DNA of 64,000 nucleotides from the NCBI RefSeq assembly GCF_943913955.1, contig NZ_CALUAE010000002.1:1-64000 (forward strand). The letters are read 5' to 3'. The notes under the pieces are model-generated. The model worked only from the letters and a program-made list of their open reading frames with translations, did not search any database and had not been told where the DNA came from. This DNA comes from Mycolicibacterium bacteremicum (GTDB lineage Bacteria > Actinomycetota > Actinomycetes > Mycobacteriales > Mycobacteriaceae). The translations under genes were made by a program, and so were the position numbers. Shown one piece after another: positions 24,832-33,475 of this stretch (positions are counted from its first letter, which is position 1; each line of letters opens with the position of its first letter).

Positions 24832-26919
24832 TCACAACTTCGCGAGGTCGGTCTTGACCAGCCATACGTTGTAGTCGTTCCACACCGACAGGTTGAAGTA
24901 CAACTCGGTGCCGGTGCCCAGTGTCGACGGTGACCACGGGTGCATCATCGGGGCGTAGATCCCGCCACCCTGCTGACCCATCAGCACGGTCGGCGCCGAC
25001 CAACCGCCCTCCGGGCGATCCGAGGTGCGCAGGATGACGTTGTTGAACTGATCACCGTGCAGCGCAACGTATTTGCCAAGTTGCTTGTTGTACTGCACCG
25101 ACATCTCGCTGACCTGGTTACCGGCCTTGGCGACACCGCAGGCGCCGGTCTCGCGGCCGAAGACCGGCGAGGCCTTGCCCGGATCGTTGCGGTACCACCC
25201 GGCCTTGTAGGCGCCGATCCCGAAGATGCCGCCCTTACTGCCCTTGCTGTAGTACTCGTACTTGGTGACATCGAGGATGTCGGCCTCGGCGACCCGGGAG
25301 ATGTAGGCCTGGCCCTGCCTGCCGTTGGGGGTGCCGTAGGAGTACACGAAACCGTCGCCGGGCCGGACGAGGGCGGCCTGCTGGAAGTTCGCGTTGCCGC
25401 CGAAGTTGTTGCGCACGCTCTTCGGGGAGATGTACCAGTTCTCGCCGTTGTCCTCGGAATAGGCGATGGCCGAATAGTTCGTCGACCATTGCCCGGCCGC
25501 GCCCCACTGCTTGACCGACATGAAGCTGACGTACTGGGTGGCGCCGAACTGGGTGCCGGGGGTGGGTACCGAGATGCCCGCGGTGGGGATCAGCGTGACG
25601 CCGGTGGGCAGACCGCGGGGCAGGCGCTCGGGCAGGATGATCTGCCGCGCGTAGTGCTCCTCCCACAGTGGCGAGCCGCCGAACATGTTGCCGTTGAACC
25701 ACTGTCCGTCGGGCACCGCCATCCCGTCGGCCAGATTGCGGTCCGGGCTGCGGAACAGCGTGTTCAGCCGCCAGGTGCCGGTCATGTTCGGACCGCCGAA
25801 GGTGTCGCCGAAGGCGATCAGCACCTGGTTCTCGTTGATCGGGGTGCTGGGGTCATCGGGGATGCCGTTGTCCCACATGGTCCCGACGTCGGTGCCCCAG
25901 ATGCCGTACCGGTTGAAGGTGTCGTTGGGAGCGAAGTTCCCGGTGACCCAGTCCACGAAGCTGGTGGACCCGCTGAACTGGTAGCCCCGGGGCGGGAAGT
26001 TGGGCCGCGGATTGAGCGCGGCCGCAACCATTGCCCGTGCCGAGGTGTCGTCGATATCGCTCGCCGCTTCGTGTGCCGGGTCCAGCCGGGTCAGCAGGTT
26101 GTCGACCTCGCGGCGGGCGAACGCCAGCAGGGCCCAGGCCAGCGTCGGGCTGTTCGGCGAGCCGGGGACCACACCCGCCGCCCAGTCGAGCACGTTGGCG
26201 ACGACCTTGACCACACCGGTGAGCGGGTGTGCCGCTTGCGTGGCGGGACGCGCCGGGTTCACGGTGGCGGCGGCCAGCGTGCGCGCCGAGGCGAACACCG
26301 CGACATTGTCTGCCCGTGCCAGCGAGTCGGCCGGATCGGCGGCTTCCGGCGCGGCCTTGGCAGGTGATGCTGTCAAGCTGCGTGCCGGTGTCGTGACCGG
26401 CGACTCGGTGACCGCCGTCTTCTGATCGGCCGACTTCGTGACGGCCGGCCGGTCGGCCTGGCGCACCGATTTCGGCTTCTTGGGCAGCTGCTGGGCCGGC
26501 TGTTCGGCGACGGGCTCGGCATCGATTCCGCCGTCGATCTCCGGGTCCGGGTCGTTCGCGGTGCCGTCCTCTGAGTCCGTTGACCCTTCTGAGTCCTCTG
26601 CATCTTCGGAGTCGGAGGAGTCGTCGGCGTCGTCAGCGTCGGCGTCGGTGTCCTCGGAGCTCTCGGCGTCCCTGCTGTCGGCGTCGCCGGCCGCGGGACC
26701 GGCAGTCGAGGTGCCGGCGTCCGAACCCGCGCTCGTGCCGGTGGATCCCGACGATCCCGAAGCGCTGCCGGAGCCGCTCGACGAACTCGACTGGCTCGAG
26801 GAACCCGATGAGTCGCTGCCCTCGGCAGCGGCGATGCCGTGCCCGGTGGCGATCGCCGTCCCGACGCCGAGGGCGAGTGCCAAGCCCCCCACCCGACCGA
26901 TATATGCCGCTGAGCCCAT
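24832..26919 (-). CDS. Large exported DUF4185-domain protein with acidic Ser-rich linker
   Basis: A 695-residue protein. The N-terminal hydrophobic segment (AAYIGRVGGLALALGVGTAIATG, about residues 4-26) resembles mycobacterial exported PE/PPE-like leaders. Residues 33-150 are a low-complexity Ser/Gly then Asp/Glu/Ser stretch. A Pro/Ala/Lys segment follows, then a C-terminal DUF4185 domain (from about residue 300) with QFSGSTSFVDWVTGNFAPNDTFN, AFGDTFGG and ENGENWYISPKS-like blade motifs. The domain looks like a beta-propeller of the glycoside-hydrolase type, suggesting cell-wall polysaccharide binding or cleavage (inference). It is followed by the secreted gene at +1 bp. Confidence 0.8.
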   Translation of the reverse strand: MGSAAYIGRVGGLALALGVGTAIATGHGIAAAEGSDSSGSSSQSSSSSGSGSASGSSGSTGTSAGSDAGTSTAGPAAGDADSRDAESSEDTDADADDADDSSDSEDAEDSEGSTDSEDGTANDPDPEIDGGIDAEPVAEQPAQQLPKKPKSVRQADRPAVTKSADQKTAVTESPVTTPARSLTASPAKAAPEAADPADSLARADNVAVFASARTLAAATVNPARPATQAAHPLTGVVKVVANVLDWAAGVVPGSPNSPTLAWALLAFARREVDNLLTRLDPAHEAASDIDDTSARAMVAAALNPRPNFPPRGYQFSGSTSFVDWVTGNFAPNDTFNRYGIWGTDVGTMWDNGIPDDPSTPINENQVLIAFGDTFGGPNMTGTWRLNTLFRSPDRNLADGMAVPDGQWFNGNMFGGSPLWEEHYARQIILPERLPRGLPTGVTLIPTAGISVPTPGTQFGATQYVSFMSVKQWGAAGQWSTNYSAIAYSEDNGENWYISPKSVRNNFGGNANFQQAALVRPGDGFVYSYGTPNGRQGQAYISRVAEADILDVTKYEYYSKGSKGGIFGIGAYKAGWYRNDPGKASPVFGRETGACGVAKAGNQVSEMSVQYNKQLGKYVALHGDQFNNVILRTSDRPEGGWSAPTVLMGQQGGGIYAPMMHPWSPSTLGTGTELYFNLSVWNDYNVWLVKTDLAKL

Positions 26920-27040
26920 GACGCGCCTCCGTGAAGTCCGCCCCCCGGCCCGACAAGTGCCTCTATTAGAACCTCAGCAAAGCCATAGAGGAAGAGGCAA
27001 TCGCCCCATCGGTCACAGCCGACGCAACTGACCAGGGGAT

Positions 27041-27406
27041 TCAGTCGATCAGGCCGGCCTCGCGCAGCGCCTCCGTGTAGAGATCGGTGGCCTCGTCGAT
27101 TCCGTTACCGACCCAGGCGTCCACGACGGCCACCCGGTCGGCCACCAGCTGTACCCGATTGGCCCAGCGCTCGAAGTCCGGATCGCGGCGCAGTCGGTCG
27201 ATCTGGGCCTGGCTGCCCTGGATCAGGAAGAAGCCGCCGAGTTCGGTGGTCTGCGGTCGCAGGATCGTCACGTCGTAGCGTTCGATGCGGCCGGCCTCGG
27301 CGAGTTCGGCCAGGAACGCCCGGGATGCCTTCAACGTCTCCAGCGCCTGCGGTTCGCGGCCCTGCGTGGGCAAACCCCACGCGACCCAGAATCCGGCGTC
27401 AGCCAT
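27041..27406 (-). CDS. Conserved hypothetical protein, possible dimeric alpha-beta barrel
   Basis: A 121-residue cytoplasmic protein (MADAGFWVAWGLPTQGREPQ...). The alternation of strands and helices, with GGFFLIQGSQAQIDRLRRDPDFERW in the middle, resembles small YCII/dimeric ferredoxin-fold proteins. I cannot assign a family with certainty. It lies 39 bp downstream of the phosphonate-cluster alcohol dehydrogenase on the same strand, so it could be the last gene of that transcript. No catalytic residues are recognisable. Confidence 0.65.
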   Translation of the reverse strand: MADAGFWVAWGLPTQGREPQALETLKASRAFLAELAEAGRIERYDVTILRPQTTELGGFFLIQGSQAQIDRLRRDPDFERWANRVQLVADRVAVVDAWVGNGIDEATDLYTEALREAGLID

Positions 27407-27445
27407 CGTGCACCTCCTAGTCGGTGTCCCGAAGGTACTAGAGCG

Positions 27446-28453
27446 TCAGGGTCTGATCGCGGTCCGCAGCGCCGGGGCCGGCGGCGGCTGCAACGCGTCG
27501 GCCACCCGGGACAGCGGTAGCGGCGCGGTGACCAGCGAGGCCCACGGGTACCTGTCGCGGGTGCGGTCCAGGAACCCGACGGCCTGCTGCAGGTGCCGCG
27601 GTTCGTAGTTGTGCACCCCGGTGATGGTCAGCCAACGCCGCACCACGGTCTCGGCGTCGACGGGCAGTGCGTCGGCGGGTAGCACCGACCCGGCGAGCAC
27701 CAACCGGCCGCCGATGTCGAGGCGGGCCAACGCGGACCCGATGGCCGCGGTGGACCCGGTGAAGTCGATCGCCACATCGACCGGGCCGTCGTCGCTGCGC
27801 CGGGCGCCGAACGCCTCGGCCTGTGCCACGCGCGCCGGGTTGCGGTCGAGCACCTGCACGTCGGCGCCGGCCTCCCGGCCCGCCGCGACGGCGGTCAACC
27901 CGAGCATTCCGGCGCCGAGGACGAGCATCCGCCGGCCGGACAACGGCCCCGCGGCATCCAGCGTCGCCATCACGGTGGCCGTCGCGCACGCCGCGGGCGC
28001 GGCGACCGCATCCGGCATCCGGTCGGGAACCGCGGCGATCGTGGTGCCGGCCGGCAAGACGATGTGCTCGGCGTAGGAACCCGAGAGCGGCCAGTCGCCG
28101 TCGAACGGCTCATGCCCGGCCTTGCGCACCGAGGTGCATTTGGCGCTGCGCCCGGCGCGGCAGCGCGCGCAGGCCCCGCAGCTGACCGTCACCGACCAGA
28201 CGATGCGTTGTCCCACAGCCAGACCGGGTCCGGCCACCACCTCCCCGACCGCCTCGTGGCCGAGGATCGACGGGTACGGTCCGGGTCGGCGGCCCGAGAC
28301 CGTGTGCAGGTCACTGCCGCACACGGTGGCGAGTCGCACCCGGACCAGTACGTCGGCGGGGTTCAGTGCGGGGATGCCGACCTGTCGTAGCGAGATGTCC
28401 GAGCCGCCGGTCCAGACGGCGGCCCGGGTCACACCAGGCGTGAGCGTATCCAT
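27446..28453 (-). CDS. Zinc-dependent alcohol dehydrogenase, phosphonate-cluster type
   Basis: A 335-residue MDR-family dehydrogenase. The catalytic zinc ligands are C in TVCGSDLH and H in LGHEAVGE. The structural zinc set is CGACARCRAGRSAKC. The NAD motif is VLGAGMLGLTAV. Relatives form the phosphonate-catabolism-associated alcohol dehydrogenase family (TIGR03366, by recall). The ATG at 28453 (MDTLTPGVTRAAV) has GAAAGG upstream and overlaps phnE by 25 bp; a GTG at 28432 overlapping the phnE stop is an alternative. It may interconvert a phosphonoalcohol and a phosphonoaldehyde, which is inference from context. Confidence 0.82.
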   Translation of the reverse strand: MDTLTPGVTRAAVWTGGSDISLRQVGIPALNPADVLVRVRLATVCGSDLHTVSGRRPGPYPSILGHEAVGEVVAGPGLAVGQRIVWSVTVSCGACARCRAGRSAKCTSVRKAGHEPFDGDWPLSGSYAEHIVLPAGTTIAAVPDRMPDAVAAPAACATATVMATLDAAGPLSGRRMLVLGAGMLGLTAVAAGREAGADVQVLDRNPARVAQAEAFGARRSDDGPVDVAIDFTGSTAAIGSALARLDIGGRLVLAGSVLPADALPVDAETVVRRWLTITGVHNYEPRHLQQAVGFLDRTRDRYPWASLVTAPLPLSRVADALQPPPAPALRTAIRP

Positions 28454-30003
28454 CCGGACAGCCTTTCGATGGAGTAGACGATGGCGAAGATGACGAGCAC
28501 GATCGCGCCGGCCACGTCGAAGTTCAGCGTGCGGATCGACTCGAAGAGCAGGAAGCCGATACCGCCGGCGCCGACGATGCCCAGCACCGTCGAGGTACGC
28601 ACGTTGACGTCGAACAGGTACAGGCTGGAGCCGACCAGGGCGGGCATCGACTGCGGGAACACGGCCGAGAACAACGTCTTCCACCATCCGCCGCCGACCG
28701 ACCGGACCGCCTCCATCGGCCCGGGGTCGATCTCCTCGACGGCGTCGGCGACGAGTTTGGCCAGGAAGCCGACCGACCCGATGGCCAGCGCGCAGGTGCC
28801 GGCGATGGGGCCAAGGCCGAGCGCGGCGACGAACACGACCGCCAGGATCAGTTCGGGGACCGCGCGCACCACCACGATCCAGCCGCGCGCCAGCCAGTAC
28901 AGCATCGCATTCGGGGCGATGTTGCGGGCGGCCAGGATGCCGACCGGAATCGAGAGCACCACACCGATGGCGGTGGCCACCACACCGATCGCGACGGTCT
29001 GGGCGGCGGCGAAGAACAGGTCGGCGCCCAGGGCGTCGAAGTTCGGCGGGAGCATCCGGGTGAACACCTCGACCGACGGGCCGACCCAGGTGAGCAGCGA
29101 GACCGGACTGATCTCCAACACCACGAAGGCGGCCGCGGTGGTGCCGATCAGCAGGCCGGAGAACGCGATTCGGACGGTGCGGTCGCGACGGGGGCGGAGG
29201 CCGTCGGAGGTGAGCAGCATCCGCCGGATGACGATGGCCAGCAGTTCCATCGCGACGATGATGACCAGGATCACCGCGACGATGCCCAGCGCGCGGGGAT
29301 AGATCAACCCGCGCAGCGCATCCTGTAGTGCGAAGCCGATGCCGCCGGCTCCGACGAATCCGAGCACCACCGACATCCGCAGATTGATGTCGACCCGGTA
29401 GACGAAGGTTCCGATCCACGAGGGGATGACCTGCGGGACAACCGCGTTGAGCATCTCGCGCAGGTAGCTGGCGCCGGTGCTGCGGACGGCTTCGCGCGGG
29501 CCCGGATCGGTCTGTTCGATGGCGTCGGCGAACAGCTTGCCCAGCATCCCGATCGAATGCAGCGCCAGCGCCAGGATGCCGGGCAGCACACCGATGCCGA
29601 GGGCGCGGACGAACAGCACCGCGAACAGCAGATCGGGCATGGCGCGGCAGAACGCGATGAAGCCGCGGGCCACCGCGTACACCGCGGGATGCGGGGTGGT
29701 GTTGCGGGCGGCCAGGAACGCCAGCGGAACCGAGGCGGCGGCCGCCAGCACGGTGCCCAGCACCGCCATCAGCAGCGTCTCGAATGCCAGTCCGGCAATG
29801 CGTGCCGGGTCGTCCAGGCGCGGCGGCAGCATCCGTTCGACGAGCGCCACGATCTTGTCGAAATCCGAGATCAGCTCGGCGGGCACGAATTCGATGGACC
29901 AGGCCGCGACCAGGGTGGCCATCAGCGCGGCGACCGCGAGCAGGTGCAGCAGGCCGGGCAGGGGTGGCCGGGTGCGGTTCGGTCGGGTGAGGGTTGTCGT
30001 CAT
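28429..30003 (-). CDS. phnE: Fused double-domain phosphonate ABC permease PhnE
   Basis: A 524-residue membrane protein made of two consecutive PhnE permease domains (about residues 20-265 and 270-524). Each has the EAA-type loop: DPGPREAVRSTGASYLREM in the first and DPGPMEAVRSVGGGWWKTL in the second. Each also ends in a VLGFVGAGGIGF- or VLGIVGAGGIGF-type motif. Ordinary PhnE is about half this length and works as a homodimer, so this is a covalent heterodimer. The ATG overlaps the phnC stop (ATGA). Confidence 0.92.
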   Translation of the reverse strand: MTTTLTRPNRTRPPLPGLLHLLAVAALMATLVAAWSIEFVPAELISDFDKIVALVERMLPPRLDDPARIAGLAFETLLMAVLGTVLAAAASVPLAFLAARNTTPHPAVYAVARGFIAFCRAMPDLLFAVLFVRALGIGVLPGILALALHSIGMLGKLFADAIEQTDPGPREAVRSTGASYLREMLNAVVPQVIPSWIGTFVYRVDINLRMSVVLGFVGAGGIGFALQDALRGLIYPRALGIVAVILVIIVAMELLAIVIRRMLLTSDGLRPRRDRTVRIAFSGLLIGTTAAAFVVLEISPVSLLTWVGPSVEVFTRMLPPNFDALGADLFFAAAQTVAIGVVATAIGVVLSIPVGILAARNIAPNAMLYWLARGWIVVVRAVPELILAVVFVAALGLGPIAGTCALAIGSVGFLAKLVADAVEEIDPGPMEAVRSVGGGWWKTLFSAVFPQSMPALVGSSLYLFDVNVRTSTVLGIVGAGGIGFLLFESIRTLNFDVAGAIVLVIFAIVYSIERLSGWIRSRLV

Positions 30004-30800
30004 GACCGTTGTCGGGTCGGGTCCACTGCGGGATCGACACGTTGGTAGATGCCCATCACATCGTCGCGGGTCATTCCGACCGCGGGCCGGTCGAGCACCT
30101 TCTGTCCGTTGCGCAGCCCGACCAGTCGGTGCGCCCAGCCCAGTGCCAGATCCACCTGGTGCAGGGTGCACACCACGGTGAGCTTTTCCTCGATGCAGAC
30201 CCGGAATAGCAGATCCATGACGATGCCTGCATTCTCGGGGTCCAGCGAGGCGACCGGCTCGTCGGCCAGCAGCAGCGCGGGGCGCTGCATGAGGGTGCGG
30301 GCGATGGCGACGCGCTGCTGCTGGCCGCCGGACAGGGTGTCGGCGCGGCGTTCGGCGAAATCGGCCAACCCGACCCGGTCGAGGTGTTCCAGCGCCGCGG
30401 CGCGCATGTACTTCGGATAGGTCAGTGCGCCATAGCGGGGCAGGGTGAGGTGACCGAGCCCGCCGATCAGGACGTTCTCCAGACAGCTCAGCCGGCCGAC
30501 CAGGTTGAAGTGCTGGAAGACGAAGCCGACTCGGGTGCGCAGGGCGCGCAGCTGTTTTGGCGAGGCCTGGTCGACCCGGGTCCCGCCGACATCGATGCGG
30601 CCGGAGGTGACCGGGTGCAGTCCGTTGAAACACCGCAGCAGCGTGGACTTTCCGGAGCCGGACAGGCCGAGCAGCACCAACAGTTCGCTGCGCCGCACGT
30701 CCAGGGAGACGGCGTCCAGCGCCAGGGTGTCGCCGAAGCGTTTGGTGACATCGCGGGCGACGATCACCAGATCGTCGCCCGCGACGGCCGTCTCGGTCAT
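30000..30800 (-). CDS. phnC: Phosphonate ABC transporter ATPase PhnC
   Basis: A 266-residue ABC ATPase. Walker A is GLSGSGKST, the Q-loop is in GFVFQHFNLV, the signature is LSGGQQQRVAIART, and Walker B is LLLADEPVASLD. The ATG at 30800 (MTETAVAGDDLVIVARD) is 1 bp after the phnD stop; an in-frame ATG further upstream would lie within phnD. It energises import through the fused PhnE. Confidence 0.93.
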   Translation of the reverse strand: MTETAVAGDDLVIVARDVTKRFGDTLALDAVSLDVRRSELLVLLGLSGSGKSTLLRCFNGLHPVTSGRIDVGGTRVDQASPKQLRALRTRVGFVFQHFNLVGRLSCLENVLIGGLGHLTLPRYGALTYPKYMRAAALEHLDRVGLADFAERRADTLSGGQQQRVAIARTLMQRPALLLADEPVASLDPENAGIVMDLLFRVCIEEKLTVVCTLHQVDLALGWAHRLVGLRNGQKVLDRPAVGMTRDDVMGIYQRVDPAVDPTRQRS

Positions 30801-30801
30801 G

Positions 30802-31758
30802 TCAGCCCTTGCACTTCTCGGAGCCGGTGACATCGCAGACGTGGCGGACGCCGTCGTAGTCGGAATCGGCGGCCGGGACGACGCCCCAGGCGCGTTCATC
30901 GGTGACCCGGCACGCGTCGCCCTCGCAGAACCCGGCCGCCTGCAGGCTCGGGACGTTGACCTTGTCGGTGAAGATGCCCGTGAGCTTGTCGATGGCCTCG
31001 GTGCCCAGCGCGTCGTTGGCGGCGAACACCGAGCCGGCGATCATCTCGGATTTCCAGACGGTCTTGAGTTGGCCGGGCTGCAGGTCGCCCTTTTCGATCA
31101 TCGTCGTGTCGACCATGGTGTCGAAGGCGAATCCGGCGTCGCAGTCGCCGTTGGCGATGGACAGTGCCGAGGAATCGTGGCCACCGGCGAAGACCGGTGT
31201 CATGGCGGCCGATACGTCGGCCTCGGAACCGGACTTGATGACGCCCTCTTCGATCAGGCCGGCGGTCGGGTACAGGTAACCCGATGTCGAACCGGGATCC
31301 ACGAAGCAGACTTTCTTGCCGGCGAAGTCGCTAAGCCCGTTGATGGCGTCGGCGTCGGAGCGGGCCAGGCCGTAGGACTGATAGCCCGGCTTCTCGCCCT
31401 CATCGCCGATGACGGCTCCCAGCGGAGTGATTTTGGCGCCGTTGACCTTTGCCACCACGTACGCGAACGGGCCGAAGAAGGCGAGGTCGACGTTGTCGGC
31501 GATCATGCCCTCGACGACACCGGCGTAGTCGGAGGCCTGGACGAATTCGACCTTGGAGCCGGTCTCGCGCTCCAGCATCTTGATCAACGGGTCGTAGCTG
31601 GCCTTGAGGTCCGAGGAGTTCTCGGCCGGAATGGCGGCCAGTGTCAGCGTTTCCGGGAAGCCCTGGGCGTTGGGGGCAGTCGAACCGGAGTCACTGCTCG
31701 AACAACCGGCCAGGGCGACGGTTGCGGCGGCGGCCACGGTGAGGGCGCGAATGATCAT
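30802..31758 (-). CDS. phnD: Phosphonate-binding lipoprotein PhnD
   Basis: A 318-residue periplasmic-binding lipoprotein with lipobox LAGC (Cys19). The PhnD/PtxB fold is shown by AAIPAENSSDLKASYDPLIKMLERE near the N-terminus, VDLAFFGPFAY and VCFVDPGSTSGYLYP; the Ser-Thr-Ser cluster is the usual phosphonate/phosphite ligand site. The C-terminus holds four cysteines (GFCEGDACR, HVCD, EKCKG), unusual for PhnD and probably disulphide-bonded. It starts 14 bp downstream of the HAD gene. The ligand could be phosphonate, phosphite or 2-aminoethylphosphonate; sequence alone does not decide. Confidence 0.92.
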   Translation of the reverse strand: MIIRALTVAAAATVALAGCSSSDSGSTAPNAQGFPETLTLAAIPAENSSDLKASYDPLIKMLERETGSKVEFVQASDYAGVVEGMIADNVDLAFFGPFAYVVAKVNGAKITPLGAVIGDEGEKPGYQSYGLARSDADAINGLSDFAGKKVCFVDPGSTSGYLYPTAGLIEEGVIKSGSEADVSAAMTPVFAGGHDSSALSIANGDCDAGFAFDTMVDTTMIEKGDLQPGQLKTVWKSEMIAGSVFAANDALGTEAIDKLTGIFTDKVNVPSLQAAGFCEGDACRVTDERAWGVVPAADSDYDGVRHVCDVTGSEKCKG

Positions 31759-31772
31759 GCGGGGTGGGCCTT

Positions 31773-32450
31773 TCAGCGGTGGGAGAGGACGAGGTGGGCG
31801 AAGTCGGCGACGGTGGCCACCACATGGGTGGCTCCGGCGGCGTTCAGGGTGGCGGCATCGTGCGCGCCGGTCAGGGTGCCTGCGACCATCGAGGCCCCGG
31901 CCCGCAGGCCGGAGGTGATGTCGCTGGAGGTGTCGCCGAGCACGGCGACCTTGGCGACATCGTCGATCCCGGTGCGCAACAGGCTGTTCAGCACCAGGTC
32001 GGGGTAGGGGCGGCCGCGGCCGCCGGCACCCGGTGCGAGCACCACGTCGGCCAGGTCTTGCCAACCGAGTGCGTCGATGATGGCCTGCTGGGTGGCTGGG
32101 CTGAAGCCGGTCGTGAGTGCGACCCGCACGCCCGCGGCGCGGAGCGTGGCGATGGCTTCCTCGGCACCGGGGATGGCGGTGACGCCGCGGTCGATGTGGG
32201 CGTTGTAGGTCTGCTCGAAGGTGGCGTTCGCCTGCTGGGTGCGGTCCTCGGCGCCGAACAGGTGTCGGAACACCTCGATCTTGGACTGGCCCATGGTGTC
32301 GCGGACGTAGCTGCGGGCGGCCTCGCGCTCCGTGCCGGATGCCGGGACGCCGACGGCGGTGGCGGCGGCGTCGAAGGCCTGGAGCACCAGGCCGTCGTCG
32401 GCGACGGTGGTGCCCGCCATGTCCAGGACAGTCAGTTCGATCGGTGGCAT
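31773..32450 (-). CDS. Phosphonatase-like HAD hydrolase
   Basis: A 225-residue HAD-superfamily hydrolase. The nucleophile motif is LDMAGTTV (residues 9-16; first Asp is the nucleophile), matching the D-x-AGT of phosphonoacetaldehyde hydrolase relatives (TIGR03351-type, by recall). LTTGFSPATQ carries the motif-2 Thr. GDTSSDI and GAGGRGRP are the acidic and loop motifs. A lysine in MGQSKIEVFRHL lies in the cap region where true PhnX has its Schiff-base lysine. Likely C-P cleavage or phosphatase action on a phosphonate intermediate. It is the first gene of the leftward phn operon. Confidence 0.85.
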   Translation of the reverse strand: MPPIELTVLDMAGTTVADDGLVLQAFDAAATAVGVPASGTEREAARSYVRDTMGQSKIEVFRHLFGAEDRTQQANATFEQTYNAHIDRGVTAIPGAEEAIATLRAAGVRVALTTGFSPATQQAIIDALGWQDLADVVLAPGAGGRGRPYPDLVLNSLLRTGIDDVAKVAVLGDTSSDITSGLRAGASMVAGTLTGAHDAATLNAAGATHVVATVADFAHLVLSHR

Positions 32451-32467
32451 GCGGACACCCTGACAGT

Positions 32468-32479
32468 TGGTCTATACCA
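32468..32479. promoter_or_regulatory. PhnF-type operator copy 1
   Basis: TGGTCTATACCA, a near-palindrome 18 bp upstream of the HAD start. It resembles the TGGTATAGACCA sites bound by M. smegmatis PhnF, which represses phnDCE. Confidence 0.8.
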
Positions 32480-32525
32480 AGTCGTGTATCGAAGGCGAAC
32501 GGTCGGTGAATAGGTGCCAAGCAGT

Positions 32526-32549
32526 TGGTCTAGACCATGGTCTATGCCA
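32526..32549. promoter_or_regulatory. phnF: Two abutting PhnF-type operators
   Basis: TGGTCTAGACCA (32526-32537, a perfect palindrome) is followed with no gap by TGGTCTATGCCA (32538-32549). These are copies 2 and 3 of the PhnF-like site. They lie just before the probable regulator start at 32559, so they can give autoregulation, while copy 1 covers the divergent operon promoter. Confidence 0.78.
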
Positions 32550-32558
32550 GCGTTTGCT

Positions 32559-33290
32559 ATGGTCAGGCAGGTGATCGGCAATGCCCGCCCGCGGGTTCTC
32601 AAACACCAGGTCGTCCGCGAAAAATTGGATCGCATGCTCGACGACATGCAGGTAGGCGACCCCTTCCCCGCCGAACGCGAGATCGCCGAGATGTTCGACG
32701 TGGCCCGCGAGACAGTGCGCCAGGCCGTCCGCGAACTGCTGCTCGCCGGCCGCGTCGAACGTCGCGGCCGCACCACCGTGGTGGCTGCGCCCAAGCTGCT
32801 GCAGCCCCTCGGGATGGGCTCCTATACCGAGGCGGCCCGCGATGAGGGGCACGCCGTCGACCGGTTCCTGGTGGGCTGGACCACCATGGCGGCCGACGAG
32901 ACGCTGGCCGAGGTGCTGCGCATCGACGTCGGCGCTGCGGTGCTGCAGCTCGAACGTGTCTTCACCACCGACGGCGTGCGGGTCGGGCTGGAGACCAGCC
33001 GGCTACCGGCGTACCGCTTCCCGGGATTGGTCCAGCACTTCGACTACCGGACCTCCTTGTATGCCGAGATCCGAAGCAGGGGAGTGGTATTCGCCAAGAC
33101 CGTGGACACAATCGACGCCGCGCTTCCCGATGCGCGGGAGTCGGCGCTGCTGACCGTGGACGCCCGCACCCCGATGTTCCTGCTCAACCGGGTGTCCTAC
33201 GACCAGCACGGGGTGCCCATCGAACAACGGCGCTCGCTCTACCGCGGCGACCGCATGACGTTCACCATCACCATGGAGGACGGCGTTTAG
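32559..33290 (+). CDS. phnF: GntR-family repressor PhnF
   Basis: A 243-residue GntR/HutC regulator. The N-terminal winged HTH contains EREIAEMFDVARETVRQAVRELLLAGRVERRGR, and the C-terminal UTRA ligand domain includes LETSRLPAYRFPG and YRGDRMTFTITM. I take the ATG at 32559; a GTG at 32571 is also possible, and the upstream in-frame ATG at 32514 would put the operators inside the coding region. Divergence from the phn operon and the operator sequence agree with M. smegmatis PhnF, a phosphate-responsive repressor. Confidence 0.88.
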   Translation: MVRQVIGNARPRVLKHQVVREKLDRMLDDMQVGDPFPAEREIAEMFDVARETVRQAVRELLLAGRVERRGRTTVVAAPKLLQPLGMGSYTEAARDEGHAVDRFLVGWTTMAADETLAEVLRIDVGAAVLQLERVFTTDGVRVGLETSRLPAYRFPGLVQHFDYRTSLYAEIRSRGVVFAKTVDTIDAALPDARESALLTVDARTPMFLLNRVSYDQHGVPIEQRRSLYRGDRMTFTITMEDGV

Positions 33291-33319
33291 TTTCCGGCCC
33301 GGGCGGAGAACCCGCAGGC

Positions 33320-33475
33320 ATGGAACAGCGCAACGACCCGCCCGCACACCCCGAGGACGCCACCAAGGCGACCGAGGAACAGCGCGCGGTCCAGGACCAG
33401 CTCGACCGCCAACACGAGGATCCGGACGGACCCGGCCTGCACGAGAGCCGTCACCAGATCGCCGACGAGACGTAG
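33320..33475 (+). CDS. Small hydrophilic protein, 51 residues
   Basis: MEQRNDPPAHPEDATKATEE through HESRHQIADET, very hydrophilic and without Cys or hydrophobic stretches. It begins 29 bp after phnF with GGAG upstream, and ends 1 bp before the first HNH stop. Codon usage looks coding (G/C at third positions), but the protein is disordered-looking and I do not recognise it. Confidence 0.45.
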   Translation: MEQRNDPPAHPEDATKATEEQRAVQDQLDRQHEDPDGPGLHESRHQIADET

